DNA from: CBDCUQ01 sp965222835
GTDB taxonomy: Bacteria > Pseudomonadota > Alphaproteobacteria > Rhizobiales > Hyphomicrobiaceae
Reading direction: 5' to 3'
Assembly: GCA_965222835.1 (NCBI GenBank)
Contig: CBDCUQ010000003.1
Span: 124,001 to 188,000, forward strand
Length of the DNA stretch: 64,000 bases
Shown here: positions 29,245 to 37,241 of the stretch, piece after piece
How the letters are laid out: each line of letters starts with the position of its first letter
Numbering within the stretch: the stretch's first letter is position 1
Notes under the pieces: model-generated
Told to the model about the DNA's origin: nothing
The model's database searches: none
What the model saw: the letters and a program-made list of their open reading frames with translations, nothing else
Translations under genes and position numbers: made by a program

Positions 29245-29306
29245 CCCGCTCCCCCACCCGGCCACCCAAAACGATGATGGATTGGGCGGCCGGGTGGGGG
29301 AGCGGG
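29245..29306. repeat. Long perfect inverted repeat (19-base arms)
   Basis: CCCGCTCCCCCACCCGGCC (29245-29263) is exactly mirrored by GGCCGGGTGGGGGAGCGGG (29288-29306), with a 24-base loop. There is no T tract on either side. It lies between the cytochrome and the following minus-strand gene and may act as an RNA-stabilising or terminating structure. Confidence 0.85.
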
Positions 29307-29319
29307 CCGGCCAGGCGCG

Positions 29320-29341
29320 TCAACGTAAGTTGAACATGCTT
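29320..29341. repeat. 21-base dispersed repeat, copy A
   Basis: TCAACGTAAGTTGAACATGCT is the reverse complement, with one mismatch, of the 21 bases at 45998-46018. It begins right at the 3' end of the minus-strand gene at 29341. Together with the copy near rpoH it suggests a short interspersed element that settles at gene ends. Confidence 0.7.
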
Positions 29342-30096
29342 TAAGCCGCGCGGCGAACGCGTTCAAGCCGCCAGGATACCGGTGCTTGCGCGATGTAGCC
29401 AACCGTGCGGCTTTGGGGTAGGCCGTCGAGCCTCGTGGGGTCCAGACTCCAGCTCTCAGCCAAACGCATCACGTGATCTTCTGTTGGGTGCAGGATAAGT
29501 TCGCCGCCTGCATCGCCCCGGCGGCCCTTCACGCCCCGCAACTCAAACAGCTTCAGACCCAGCGCCCGTTCGTGCTTGGTGGTCCGGCCCTTGTTCCAAA
29601 CCACACCCTCGTCTCCGGTTGCAAACGCCCGGACGAGGCGGCCATCGGCGACGCGGGCCCATGCATAGAAGTCGATTGGCGGAAAGGCGAAGAAATATTG
29701 CACTTCGCTGAAGCGTCCGCCGAGAGAGACCAGGAGCGGTGTCAGCTTGTCCGTATAATTTCGGCCGGCCGGATACGGCAGCGGAAGCCCGACAACGAAC
29801 GTCCAGCCCTTCACGGGGGGCGTGACATAGACGTGGTCATCACCAAGCGTGTGATCGTAGACGACGCCGATCCCGGATGACCAATTGCAGGGCTCGTATT
29901 CTTCGAGTCCAAGTGCGTTGAGTATGGCGGCCGTATTGCGCGAGCGGATGGCAAGCCAGGCCATCTGGTAGCCGAACGCTGCCGGTGCATCCGGTTCTTT
30001 GCTGAACAGAACCCGCTGTTCCGACAAACACGGTTTGACGAGGACCACAATAGAAACCAGGGTCAGCACAACCATGAGTGTAATGATGATGACCAT
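29341..30096 (-). CDS. Membrane-anchored protein of unknown function
   Basis: A 251-residue protein from ATG 30096, with a hydrophobic segment at residues 1-24 acting as signal anchor and a soluble domain outside. The soluble part has recurring aromatic motifs such as PPVKGWTFVVGLPLPYP and EVQYFFAFPPIDFYAWAR, but I recognise no family. An in-frame TTG at 30153 would add 19 mostly polar residues ahead of the membrane segment, also plausible. Its neighbours do not suggest a pathway. Its stop codon abuts the 21-base repeat. Confidence 0.7.
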   Translation of the reverse strand: MVIIITLMVVLTLVSIVVLVKPCLSEQRVLFSKEPDAPAAFGYQMAWLAIRSRNTAAILNALGLEEYEPCNWSSGIGVVYDHTLGDDHVYVTPPVKGWTFVVGLPLPYPAGRNYTDKLTPLLVSLGGRFSEVQYFFAFPPIDFYAWARVADGRLVRAFATGDEGVVWNKGRTTKHERALGLKLFELRGVKGRRGDAGGELILHPTEDHVMRLAESWSLDPTRLDGLPQSRTVGYIAQAPVSWRLERVRRAA

Positions 30097-30311
30097 GTTC
30101 TGCCGGCCGCCTCCCTCCTGGCCAGGGATAATCTTCGAGTCGGGGCGGAACAAGGCGGGGCGGATCTCTGGCTGGGGAAAATGGGCGCTCCTTACAGATC
30201 GAGTCGCTCCTCAGAACGGCACGCATTGCCGCTATCGGATTCGGATGGGGTGACGTGAAAAGGCCGAAACGCGGGTTCCAGCCCTTCATCGATACCAATC
30301 AAGAGAGCATA

Positions 30312-31067
30312 TTACGGAAGGGCCACGCCGGCCGTGAAGACAACGCGCTCGTCGCCAATACCAAATCCACCGCCCGCAATGTCCGTATCCCAGTAACGGA
30401 CGTCCAAGAAGAACTTCTCGACCTCAACGCCGAGACCTGCGTTCCAGTAGACGTACTCGTCCTCGCCTAAGAAGAAGCCGGTTCCGCCTTCTGCCGAGGT
30501 GTAACCAACCAGAGCGCTGATCGACGGCGAGAAGATCCCGACCTGTGGTAGCGTGTGGGAGATGCTGCCTTCAATGGTGCCCGTTTCCGGGTAAGAAATC
30601 CCCTGATCCGGGGTGAAGTAGCCCATAAGACCGAGTGTGAAGCCTTCCCTCGGCGTGATGCTCGCGCCCAGATAAAGTTCGACGTAGTCGACGTCAGAGG
30701 CAATGCTCTGATTGGTGATGGGGTCCTCGGCGCCGAAGAACGTGTAGTAGACAACCCCAATATCCCAGCTGACCGGCCCTGTCTCAGGCCGAAGCCCCAT
30801 GTAGAAGTCGGTCTCCCACGGCGAGTAAATATCAGCAATGTTCGTGCCCCAGGCGCCGAAGTAGAATATGTTGTAGGTGAGTTCTATGGAGGGCTGGAAA
30901 GCCACATTCTCGTTGTTGAGCGAGATACCGCGGAAGACGTAATCGGTGGTCCCCGAGATCGTGATCGCATAGTTCAGCTTGTGGTCGCCTGCCTCGGCCA
31001 CTGTGGCTGCCACGCTCAGGGACAGGGCTGCCGCACCGGCAGCGCCAATCGTTTTCGTCCAGGTCAT
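30312..31067 (-). CDS. TorF/Gcw_chp-type outer-membrane porin-like protein 1
   Basis: A 251-residue exported beta-barrel candidate. A strong GGGGGAGG ribosome-binding site precedes ATG 31067, followed by a signal peptide (MTWTKTIGAAGAAALSLSVA..AEA). The mature protein shows ITISGTTDYVFRGISLNNEN, GLRPETGPVSWDIGVVYYTF and a C-terminal DVRYWDTDI...ERVVFTAGVALP, the pattern of the TorF/Gcw_chp family (TIGR02001). Alternating residues and terminal aromatic strands fit an outer-membrane barrel. The substrate is unknown. It is a tandem paralogue of the gene at 31360-32079. Confidence 0.85.
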   Translation of the reverse strand: MTWTKTIGAAGAAALSLSVAATVAEAGDHKLNYAITISGTTDYVFRGISLNNENVAFQPSIELTYNIFYFGAWGTNIADIYSPWETDFYMGLRPETGPVSWDIGVVYYTFFGAEDPITNQSIASDVDYVELYLGASITPREGFTLGLMGYFTPDQGISYPETGTIEGSISHTLPQVGIFSPSISALVGYTSAEGGTGFFLGEDEYVYWNAGLGVEVEKFFLDVRYWDTDIAGGGFGIGDERVVFTAGVALP

Positions 31068-31300
31068 ATAACCTCCCCCGCTTGTTGAGCTTTGCGCCGC
31101 CGCCGAGGCCCACCCAGGCCGCGAATCGGTGCCCAATTGGCATGTTAGTCGATCTGGGTTCTGAAACCAGAGGTAGTATTCGACTTGCTCCCACAATTGT
31201 GGCTTGACCCACTCATTCGCACAAAGATGCCGGGGACGGCCGGAATCACAGTTGTCAGATTGCGGGGAAAATGACGATCGCACCGAAAGCGCCGTAGAAG

Positions 31301-31330
31301 GGAAAAGGCCGCAACGGATGTTCCGGCCTC
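31301..31330 (-). terminator. Probable terminator behind porin 2
   Basis: Read on the minus strand, AGGCCG and CGGCCT form a stem around a 12-base loop and are followed by TTTTCCC, just beyond the stop of the porin at 31360. It would separate the two porin genes into distinct transcripts. The stem is short, hence moderate confidence. Confidence 0.5.
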
Positions 31331-31359
31331 TTTTCAAGTTCTGCCGTCGCAGTGGGGTG

Positions 31360-32079
31360 TTATGGGAGGTTCACACCCGCCGAGAACACGAAGCGCTCAT
31401 CTGCCGTTCCATCGTCGATATCCGTGTCCCAATAGCGGAAATCGAGGAAGAAATTCTCGATGTCGACGCCGAGACCAGCGTTCCAATACGTGTAATCACC
31501 GCCGATACCGAGATCAGAGTAGCCGATGAGACCGCTGATCGAGGGGGCAAAGATGCCAACCTGCGGCAGCGAGTAACTGGCTGAGCCTTCGACCGTGTAG
31601 GTCTCGTCGATCGCAGGAAGCTGCTCGGGTGTCACGTAGCCGGTCACGCCGAGCGTTAGCGGCTCGACGGGGTTCACAGATGCCCCGAGCTTGAACTCCA
31701 CGTAGTCAAGGTCGTCGTGACTGACTGCACGGTTGTTGCTGCCGTAGGTGTACCAGATGACGCCGAGATCCCAGCTGACAGGGCCAGTCTCAGGACGAAT
31801 ACCCGCGAAAATATCAACCTCCCACGGACCGTAGGGATCGCTATCGATGTTGGAGCCCCAAACGCCGAAGTAGAACAGGTTGTATGTGAATTCGAGGTTG
31901 GCTTGAAAGGCCGGATCCTCGTTGGTCAGCGAGACACCGCGGAAGATGTACTCAGTCGTACCACCAATCGTGACGGAATAATCCAGCTTGTTCTCGGCAG
32001 CCGAGGCTGGCCCCGCCGGTGCGCCAACAGAAAGTGCTACTGCACCCGCAACACCGACGAGTGTTTTCGCCAAAGTCAT
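31360..32079 (-). CDS. TorF/Gcw_chp-type outer-membrane porin-like protein 2
   Basis: A 239-residue paralogue of the preceding gene. The signal peptide ends near GPASAAENK. Matching blocks include VTIGGTTEYIFRGVSLTNED, FYFGVWGSNID, GIRPETGPVSWDLGVIWYTY, ASYSLPQVGIFAPSISGLIGY and the tail DFRYWDTDIDDG...FVFSAGVNLP. Differences concentrate in the presumed loops, so the pair may have different substrates or receptors. A 418-base upstream region with palindromes near 32260-32290 may control it. Confidence 0.85.
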   Translation of the reverse strand: MTLAKTLVGVAGAVALSVGAPAGPASAAENKLDYSVTIGGTTEYIFRGVSLTNEDPAFQANLEFTYNLFYFGVWGSNIDSDPYGPWEVDIFAGIRPETGPVSWDLGVIWYTYGSNNRAVSHDDLDYVEFKLGASVNPVEPLTLGVTGYVTPEQLPAIDETYTVEGSASYSLPQVGIFAPSISGLIGYSDLGIGGDYTYWNAGLGVDIENFFLDFRYWDTDIDDGTADERFVFSAGVNLP

Positions 32080-32259
32080 GGTATTGAACCCCCAGTCTTA
32101 GGCCCGTGCCGGCGCCTGCCCACCGAGGCAGTCCAGCTTGGCAACTCAGTTGAGGGCTACGAAACGCCACAAGTTGTTCGTTCTCAAGCGCAAAGACGAT
32201 ATCTACAGCGAGCCCCGGAAGGGCCGGTGCGCGATAGCAACATGCAATCAAAATTGCCT

Positions 32260-32290
32260 CCTAAATAGGCGAATTTTGCCTATTAATAGG
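32260..32290. promoter_or_regulatory. Candidate operator: two CCTA...TAGG palindromes
   Basis: CCTAAATAGG at 32260-32269 and the perfect palindrome CCTATTAATAGG at 32279-32290 lie one helical turn or two apart in an A+T-rich patch of a G+C-rich region. AATAGGC/GCCTATT also forms a nested stem between them. The patch lies between divergent genes (porin 2 on minus, SDR on plus), about 190-240 bases from each start. The binding protein is unknown. Confidence 0.45.
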
Positions 32291-32497
32291 TATCGGATGT
32301 GTTGCTCGTCGATCACGAAGTCCTGCAACTGCCTGAAATTTGCTCAGTCAAATTGAAGGCCTATGTGGGGCTGCGCCGGACTCGGGCTGGGTATTCTCGA
32401 AAACTTTGCTTGAGGTTCTGAATATCGGCGATGTTTGATGTGGTCCGCGCGAGTCTTTCCATGTCAGGCGCCCGTTGCTTCCCGAGATCACTAGCCA

Positions 32498-33289
32498 ATG
32501 TCCAATCGCAAAGATCCAGATGACGTTGTTCTCATTACGGGGGCCGCCCGGCGGATCGGGCGTGCCATCGCTCTGGACTTGGCGGAACGCGGCTGGCGCG
32601 TGGGGATTCACTACCGGCACTCAGCTTCTGAAGCCTCGGATCTTGCTGATCAGATCACCGCGGCGGGCGGACATGCGGCGGCCATTGGCGGTGACCTTGC
32701 CGATCCAGAATGCCTGGAAACGTTAGTCTCGCGATGTGCCGCGGCCCTGGGTGCGCCGACCTGCCTGATCAATAATGCCTCGGAGTTCGTTCCCGATACG
32801 GTGATTAGCACGACGCCGAAGACGTGGGATGCGCACTTCGATATCAACCTGAAGGCACCTGTGTTCCTGGCGCGGGAGATGGTCGGGAGCCTGCCGGACG
32901 GCAAAACCGGCAACGTCATCAACATTATTGATCAACGGGTTTGGAAGCTGACCCCAGACTTCTTTTCCTACACGTTATCCAAAGCCGGATTGTGGACAGC
33001 GACGCGCACCCTCGCGCAAGCCTTGGCGCCACGCGTGCGGGTCAATGCCATCGGGCCGGGCCCGGTGCTGAAAAGCGTCCATCAGACGGATCAAGATTTT
33101 GCCGCCGAGGTCCAGTCCACGATTTTGAAGCGCGGGCCGACTCCTACCGAGATCGCCGTGGCCGTGCGCTTCATCCTCGATGCACCTGCCATGACGGGCC
33201 AGATGATTGCGCTCGACGGCGGCCAGCACCTCACATGGAACGAGACGGAGGTAGCCCTTGCCGGCGGGGCTCACCGGCCACCGAAGTAG
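32498..33289 (+). CDS. Short-chain dehydrogenase/reductase, pteridine-reductase-like
   Basis: A 263-residue classical SDR. The nucleotide-binding motif is ITGAARRIGRAIALDLAERG; LINNASEF is the NNAG-type motif; the catalytic Tyr and Lys are in FSYTLSKAGL. The ARRIG loop right after TGA, which favours NADPH, and the Asp-Gln-Arg segment near INIIDQRVWKLTP recall FolM/PTR1-type pteridine reductases, so a role in reducing dihydropterins is possible (inference). It stands alone on the plus strand, opposite the porin gene. Confidence 0.8.
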   Translation: MSNRKDPDDVVLITGAARRIGRAIALDLAERGWRVGIHYRHSASEASDLADQITAAGGHAAAIGGDLADPECLETLVSRCAAALGAPTCLINNASEFVPDTVISTTPKTWDAHFDINLKAPVFLAREMVGSLPDGKTGNVINIIDQRVWKLTPDFFSYTLSKAGLWTATRTLAQALAPRVRVNAIGPGPVLKSVHQTDQDFAAEVQSTILKRGPTPTEIAVAVRFILDAPAMTGQMIALDGGQHLTWNETEVALAGGAHRPPK

Positions 33290-33495
33290 CCCTGCCCCGC
33301 GCTCCCGTGTGGAGTTGCAACGGCCTCTCCTGCCACATTTTTTCCCTGCACGGCCCCAACTGCTGCCCCAAACTTTGCTGATCACTGCCGCATAGGGGAA
33401 TCGCGCCCGTAAACGGATCGTTAAAGTTAAGGGCATAGGAACCATTAATGGTTCTGTTTGGTGCCCGCACAGGCGCCGCGTTTGGAGGAGCAACC

Positions 33496-34812
33496 ATGAG
33501 ACGTGCGCTCGGCGCAACCGCCGTTCTTTTCGCCGTTGCCACTCTACCGGCGACCACCACAGCCCGAGCCGCCGACCTGCCCGCCGTAAAAGTCTCCGCC
33601 GACAATGCCGTGCCTCAATGCGCAACGCCCGGCCGGATGATGGCATTCCTCAAGGCACATAATCCGGACGTGTCGAGCAAATTCGACGGTGTCGCGACCG
33701 AATACATGCGTCACGGCGAGGAGTTGGGAATTCGCTGGGATTATGCGTTCTTTCAGATGATCCTCGAGACGGGTTACCTCAAATACAAGGGCGACGTGAA
33801 AGCCGACCAGAACAATTTTGCCGGTCTTGGCGCGACCGGACGCGGTGCGCGCGGCGAAAAGTTCGCCGACGTCACGACAGGCGCGCGTGCACATATTGAG
33901 CACCTCCTCATGTACACGGGTGAGCCCATCGAGGACCCCGTTGCCGAGAGAACGAAGAATATTCAGGAGTGGAATGTTCTCACCTCCTGGCGCAAGTCGA
34001 TCAAAGGACCCATGACGTTTGCGCACCTCGCCAAGAAGTGGGCGCCGTCGAGCCGCCGCTATGGACGTGACATCGGTGTTATTGCCGATCGCTTCTTGGA
34101 TGGCGCCTGTAATGACCCCGATCCGGCCCCAGAACTCGTTGCCGAGGCCCGTAAGGGCCGGACCTCGACGCAGACTGCCGGTGTATCGGAACCCGCCAAG
34201 ACACCAAACGCGGATACACCTGTTGGAAATACGCTCGCTCGCAAAGCGAACGACAAAGCCAAAGAGGAAGGGACACCGCGCGCAGGTCTGGGCGGCGTGT
34301 CGCTGGTTGCGGCGGATGCCGCCAAGACCATGCCGCCTGTTGTAGCGGAGACGGGTTCACTCAAGATCCTGAACGCCGGGTCGGAGAAGAAGGTGGAGAC
34401 CAAGGTCGACGCCAAGGCTGAAGCCAAGTCGGCTGCTAAAGTCCCAGCAGCGGACGCCGATAAGACAGACAAGAAACAAACGCCAACCGCAAAGCGCGAC
34501 AGCAAAACCGAGGTCGCAGCGCTGGCAACGACCGTTAAGCCGCAAGACAATACAGCCAAGGCTGAGGCGCCGGCAAAGGCCGGTAGCTGTCGCGTATGGA
34601 CGGCAAGCTACGGCGGTACCAAGGCGGTTATTATCAAGGCCAAGGCGAAAGAGCTAACAAACTTTACCGTGCTCGACGTGAACGATGGGCGGGAAGAAAA
34701 AGAGGCCGCGGCTTACATCATGGCTTATGCCAAGGGCGGCAAAAAGATCGCCGAGTTCAAGAGCTCCAACGAAGCGCTCAACAAGGCTTTCGAGCTCTGC
34801 CCCGAAGGCTAG
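33496..34812 (+). CDS. Secreted glucosaminidase-like protein A
   Basis: A 438-residue exported protein. GGAGGAG lies 5 bases before ATG 33496; a signal peptide ends near TARAADL. Residues about 40-205 form a glucosaminidase/lysozyme-like domain: WDYAFFQMILETGYLKY with presumed catalytic Glu91, then DQNNFAGLGATG. A long Ala/Lys/Thr-rich linker (about 215-365) follows, then a C-terminal module starting CRVWTASYGG. It probably acts on peptidoglycan. The next gene has the same three-part layout. Confidence 0.8.
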   Translation: MRRALGATAVLFAVATLPATTTARAADLPAVKVSADNAVPQCATPGRMMAFLKAHNPDVSSKFDGVATEYMRHGEELGIRWDYAFFQMILETGYLKYKGDVKADQNNFAGLGATGRGARGEKFADVTTGARAHIEHLLMYTGEPIEDPVAERTKNIQEWNVLTSWRKSIKGPMTFAHLAKKWAPSSRRYGRDIGVIADRFLDGACNDPDPAPELVAEARKGRTSTQTAGVSEPAKTPNADTPVGNTLARKANDKAKEEGTPRAGLGGVSLVAADAAKTMPPVVAETGSLKILNAGSEKKVETKVDAKAEAKSAAKVPAADADKTDKKQTPTAKRDSKTEVAALATTVKPQDNTAKAEAPAKAGSCRVWTASYGGTKAVIIKAKAKELTNFTVLDVNDGREEKEAAAYIMAYAKGGKKIAEFKSSNEALNKAFELCPEG

Positions 34813-34856
34813 GTCCGGAGAAAGACCTGCGCCAGTAAACAGGGGGCGCTTGGTTT

Positions 34857-36038
34857 ATGCAGTCAAGTTTCGATCATTGTGTCCTTGGCATCCTTTTCAT
34901 GCCGGCCGCCCTTGCGTGCGCGGTTCTGGTGCGCCCAGCGCCCGCTTCTGCCGCCGGGCCCGTTCTTCCCGAAATTCGCATGAGTTCCAGCAACCCGGTC
35001 CCGGCCTGTGTGACGCCCAAACGCCTGATGAGCTTTTTGACGACGCGAAACCGTAGGCTCAATCCACGGTTTAAGAACATTGCCATGGCGTACAAGTACC
35101 ATGGTGAAAGCTGGCGGGTTCGTTGGGACTATGCCTTCTTCCAGATGGCGATTGAAACGAACTTCCTGACGTATCGCGCGCCGAACGGGCGCATGGGGGA
35201 CGTCGATCCTTCACAGAACAATTTTGCTGGCATCGGTACAACGGGCGGCGGCGTACCCGGTAATCGGTTTCCCAACGTCTCGACCGGTGTGCTGGCGCAG
35301 ATCCAGCACCTTGTCGTCTATTCGGGTGAGCGGATTGCCGAGCCCGTCGCGCCGCGAACGCGGCTTAAGCAGGATCATATTCTTGCGCTCTCATGGAAGC
35401 TTCGGCGGCCCGTCCGCTTCTCGGATCTCTCCCGTCGGTGGGCCGTTGATAAGAACTACGGGCGCTCGATCGAATGGGTGGCGAAGAAGTTTCGCTCTCG
35501 TTATTGCCGTGGCGGCGGGACGCCACAACGCAAACCAACACCGCAAAAGGAGGTTTTGCCGTGGGCAAAGTCGGCGGCGGCAAAGGGTCAGAAAAAATCA
35601 GCCGCGAAGCAGACGCCGCGTTTGGCTGACAAAGCGACAGCCCAAATGGATGTGCCGCGGCTCGTGAAAGCGCCACGTATTGCTGTTAAGCAGACCGACG
35701 GCGATCGCACTGCTTTGAATGGTAAAGCCTCCAACAACACGGCAGCTGAAGCACGCCGGGCCTTTGATCCCCGAAAGACACCGCCCGCGGGGCTCGGCGC
35801 AGAAACCGGTGCGTGTCAGGTGCGTTCGGCCAGCTATGGAGGCCGCAAGACGCTTCTCATCCGCACGGCCGACGCGCGCGCGACCCAATACACGGTGCTC
35901 ACTGTGCATGACGGCTTTGAGCGGAGCATGACGGCGAGCTTCCTCGAGTCTCAACCGGCCGGCGGCGAGTCGCTCGGCGCGTACGCGAGCAAAGACGACG
36001 CGCTCGATCATGCTCGCCAGTTGTGTTCTCTTCATTAG
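34857..36038 (+). CDS. Secreted glucosaminidase-like protein B
   Basis: A 393-residue tandem paralogue of the previous gene, 44 bases downstream. The signal region ends near APASAAG. The catalytic-type motif is WDYAFFQMAIETNFLTY with Glu100, then QNNFAGIGTTGGG. A Lys/Ala-rich linker joins a C-terminal module CQVRSASYGGRKTLLIR matching that of protein A. The two differ strongly in the linker. Presumably a peptidoglycan-active hydrolase or binding protein; activity is inferred from the motif only. Confidence 0.8.
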   Translation: MQSSFDHCVLGILFMPAALACAVLVRPAPASAAGPVLPEIRMSSSNPVPACVTPKRLMSFLTTRNRRLNPRFKNIAMAYKYHGESWRVRWDYAFFQMAIETNFLTYRAPNGRMGDVDPSQNNFAGIGTTGGGVPGNRFPNVSTGVLAQIQHLVVYSGERIAEPVAPRTRLKQDHILALSWKLRRPVRFSDLSRRWAVDKNYGRSIEWVAKKFRSRYCRGGGTPQRKPTPQKEVLPWAKSAAAKGQKKSAAKQTPRLADKATAQMDVPRLVKAPRIAVKQTDGDRTALNGKASNNTAAEARRAFDPRKTPPAGLGAETGACQVRSASYGGRKTLLIRTADARATQYTVLTVHDGFERSMTASFLESQPAGGESLGAYASKDDALDHARQLCSLH

Positions 36039-36096
36039 GAGGCCGGGCCGGCGATCGGTGACACCAGACGTCGCTAGGGCATTGCGTGCGGGCCCG

Positions 36097-37062
36097 TTAC
36101 GGTGTGAGGAACTTGAGCGCGGCAGAGGACACCGCACCACCAACGACGCAAGGGATTCCCAATTCAACATGACCGGCGACGCTTGCCGCCACACAGCCTA
36201 GCGCGAGAGCGGTCTGACCCGCCTTGCCCCACCACGCAAAGTTGCGGGACGCTTCGGGGCCATTTGCTTTCAACCGGTCGATGGCGGCCAGAGCATCCTT
36301 TCTGAGCTTTCCGGTCTCGAACGTCTCAGCCGCAAGTACGACTTCGCGCAAAGGTCCGCGGACCACCTTGCTTTGATGGTTCATTTCCGCCTTCAAGATG
36401 CGGAGCAGTGCCAGGTCGCGGGTGGCGTTGGTGGCGAGGGTCCATTTGGCCATGGAGCCGATGGTCAGCTTCTCGATGTCATTCTTGTCGGTCGACCAGG
36501 CCAATGTCCTGACGATGCGCCTGACTGGAATTTGACTTCCGGTCGCAAAGTAGTAGCCCCAGTTGGCATCGATGGCGAAGGCGCCTTCGTCCGCGCCGAG
36601 TTCTTCCAGGGTCTTGCCATCCCCATAGAGGTACTTGTTGATCAGGACTTTGCGCGCCGGCATCCGTTCAACGAAGGCGGAGAGTACGGTCTTCCATTCG
36701 GGAAGACCCGAGTAGGCGATGGCCTTGATGACAAGCGGCTGATCTTCGGGCGGCAAGGGGAACATGCGCGCGACAAGCCGCTCTGCTTTTGCTGAGTTGG
36801 ATCCGAGAACGCCGGCAGTAAAGCCGATATAAATGCCAGCTTGCTCGATGTCGCGGAGGAGCCCAAGATTTCCGAGGGTTCGGACCATTTCGGGAGCCGC
36901 ATCGGGCTCCGGATGCTCCCGGTACTCGTTGATCCATTTGAGAACTTGCTCGGGCTTGGTGAACATGGGCCGTGGGCCGGCCGGCTTCTTGGCCAGAGCG
37001 AGCGGCGCTCCGAGGACAGCAAAGACAACCAATGCTGCGAGCAGTTTGATCCTGTTATGCAT
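36097..37062 (-). CDS. Exported protein of unknown function
   Basis: A 321-residue protein starting MHNRIKLLAALVVFAVLGAP with a signal peptide cleaved near ALAKK. An upstream in-frame extension exists but lacks a signal-like character. The mature part is helical, with segments such as WSTDKNDIEKLTIGSMAKWTL and a weakly hydrophobic, Gly/Ala-rich C-terminus (GCVAASVAGHVELGIPCVVGGA) that could associate with a membrane. No family recognised. It is convergent with the glucosaminidase pair and divergent from uvrC. Confidence 0.7.
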   Translation of the reverse strand: MHNRIKLLAALVVFAVLGAPLALAKKPAGPRPMFTKPEQVLKWINEYREHPEPDAAPEMVRTLGNLGLLRDIEQAGIYIGFTAGVLGSNSAKAERLVARMFPLPPEDQPLVIKAIAYSGLPEWKTVLSAFVERMPARKVLINKYLYGDGKTLEELGADEGAFAIDANWGYYFATGSQIPVRRIVRTLAWSTDKNDIEKLTIGSMAKWTLATNATRDLALLRILKAEMNHQSKVVRGPLREVVLAAETFETGKLRKDALAAIDRLKANGPEASRNFAWWGKAGQTALALGCVAASVAGHVELGIPCVVGGAVSSAALKFLTP

Positions 37063-37241
37063 TGTCCACCTGAAGGCCGGCCCCATCGCCGCGCTTAATC
37101 CAATGTTCGGCGCCCCCGGGATGGCAAATTTGTGGCAATGTTTGCTATGACGCGAAATTGGTCTGCCAGAACGCTCTGGACTATGCATCGGGTCAGGGCG
37201 CCCGCGGCGACCAATACGTCAACTCCATTATGTTAACAGCC

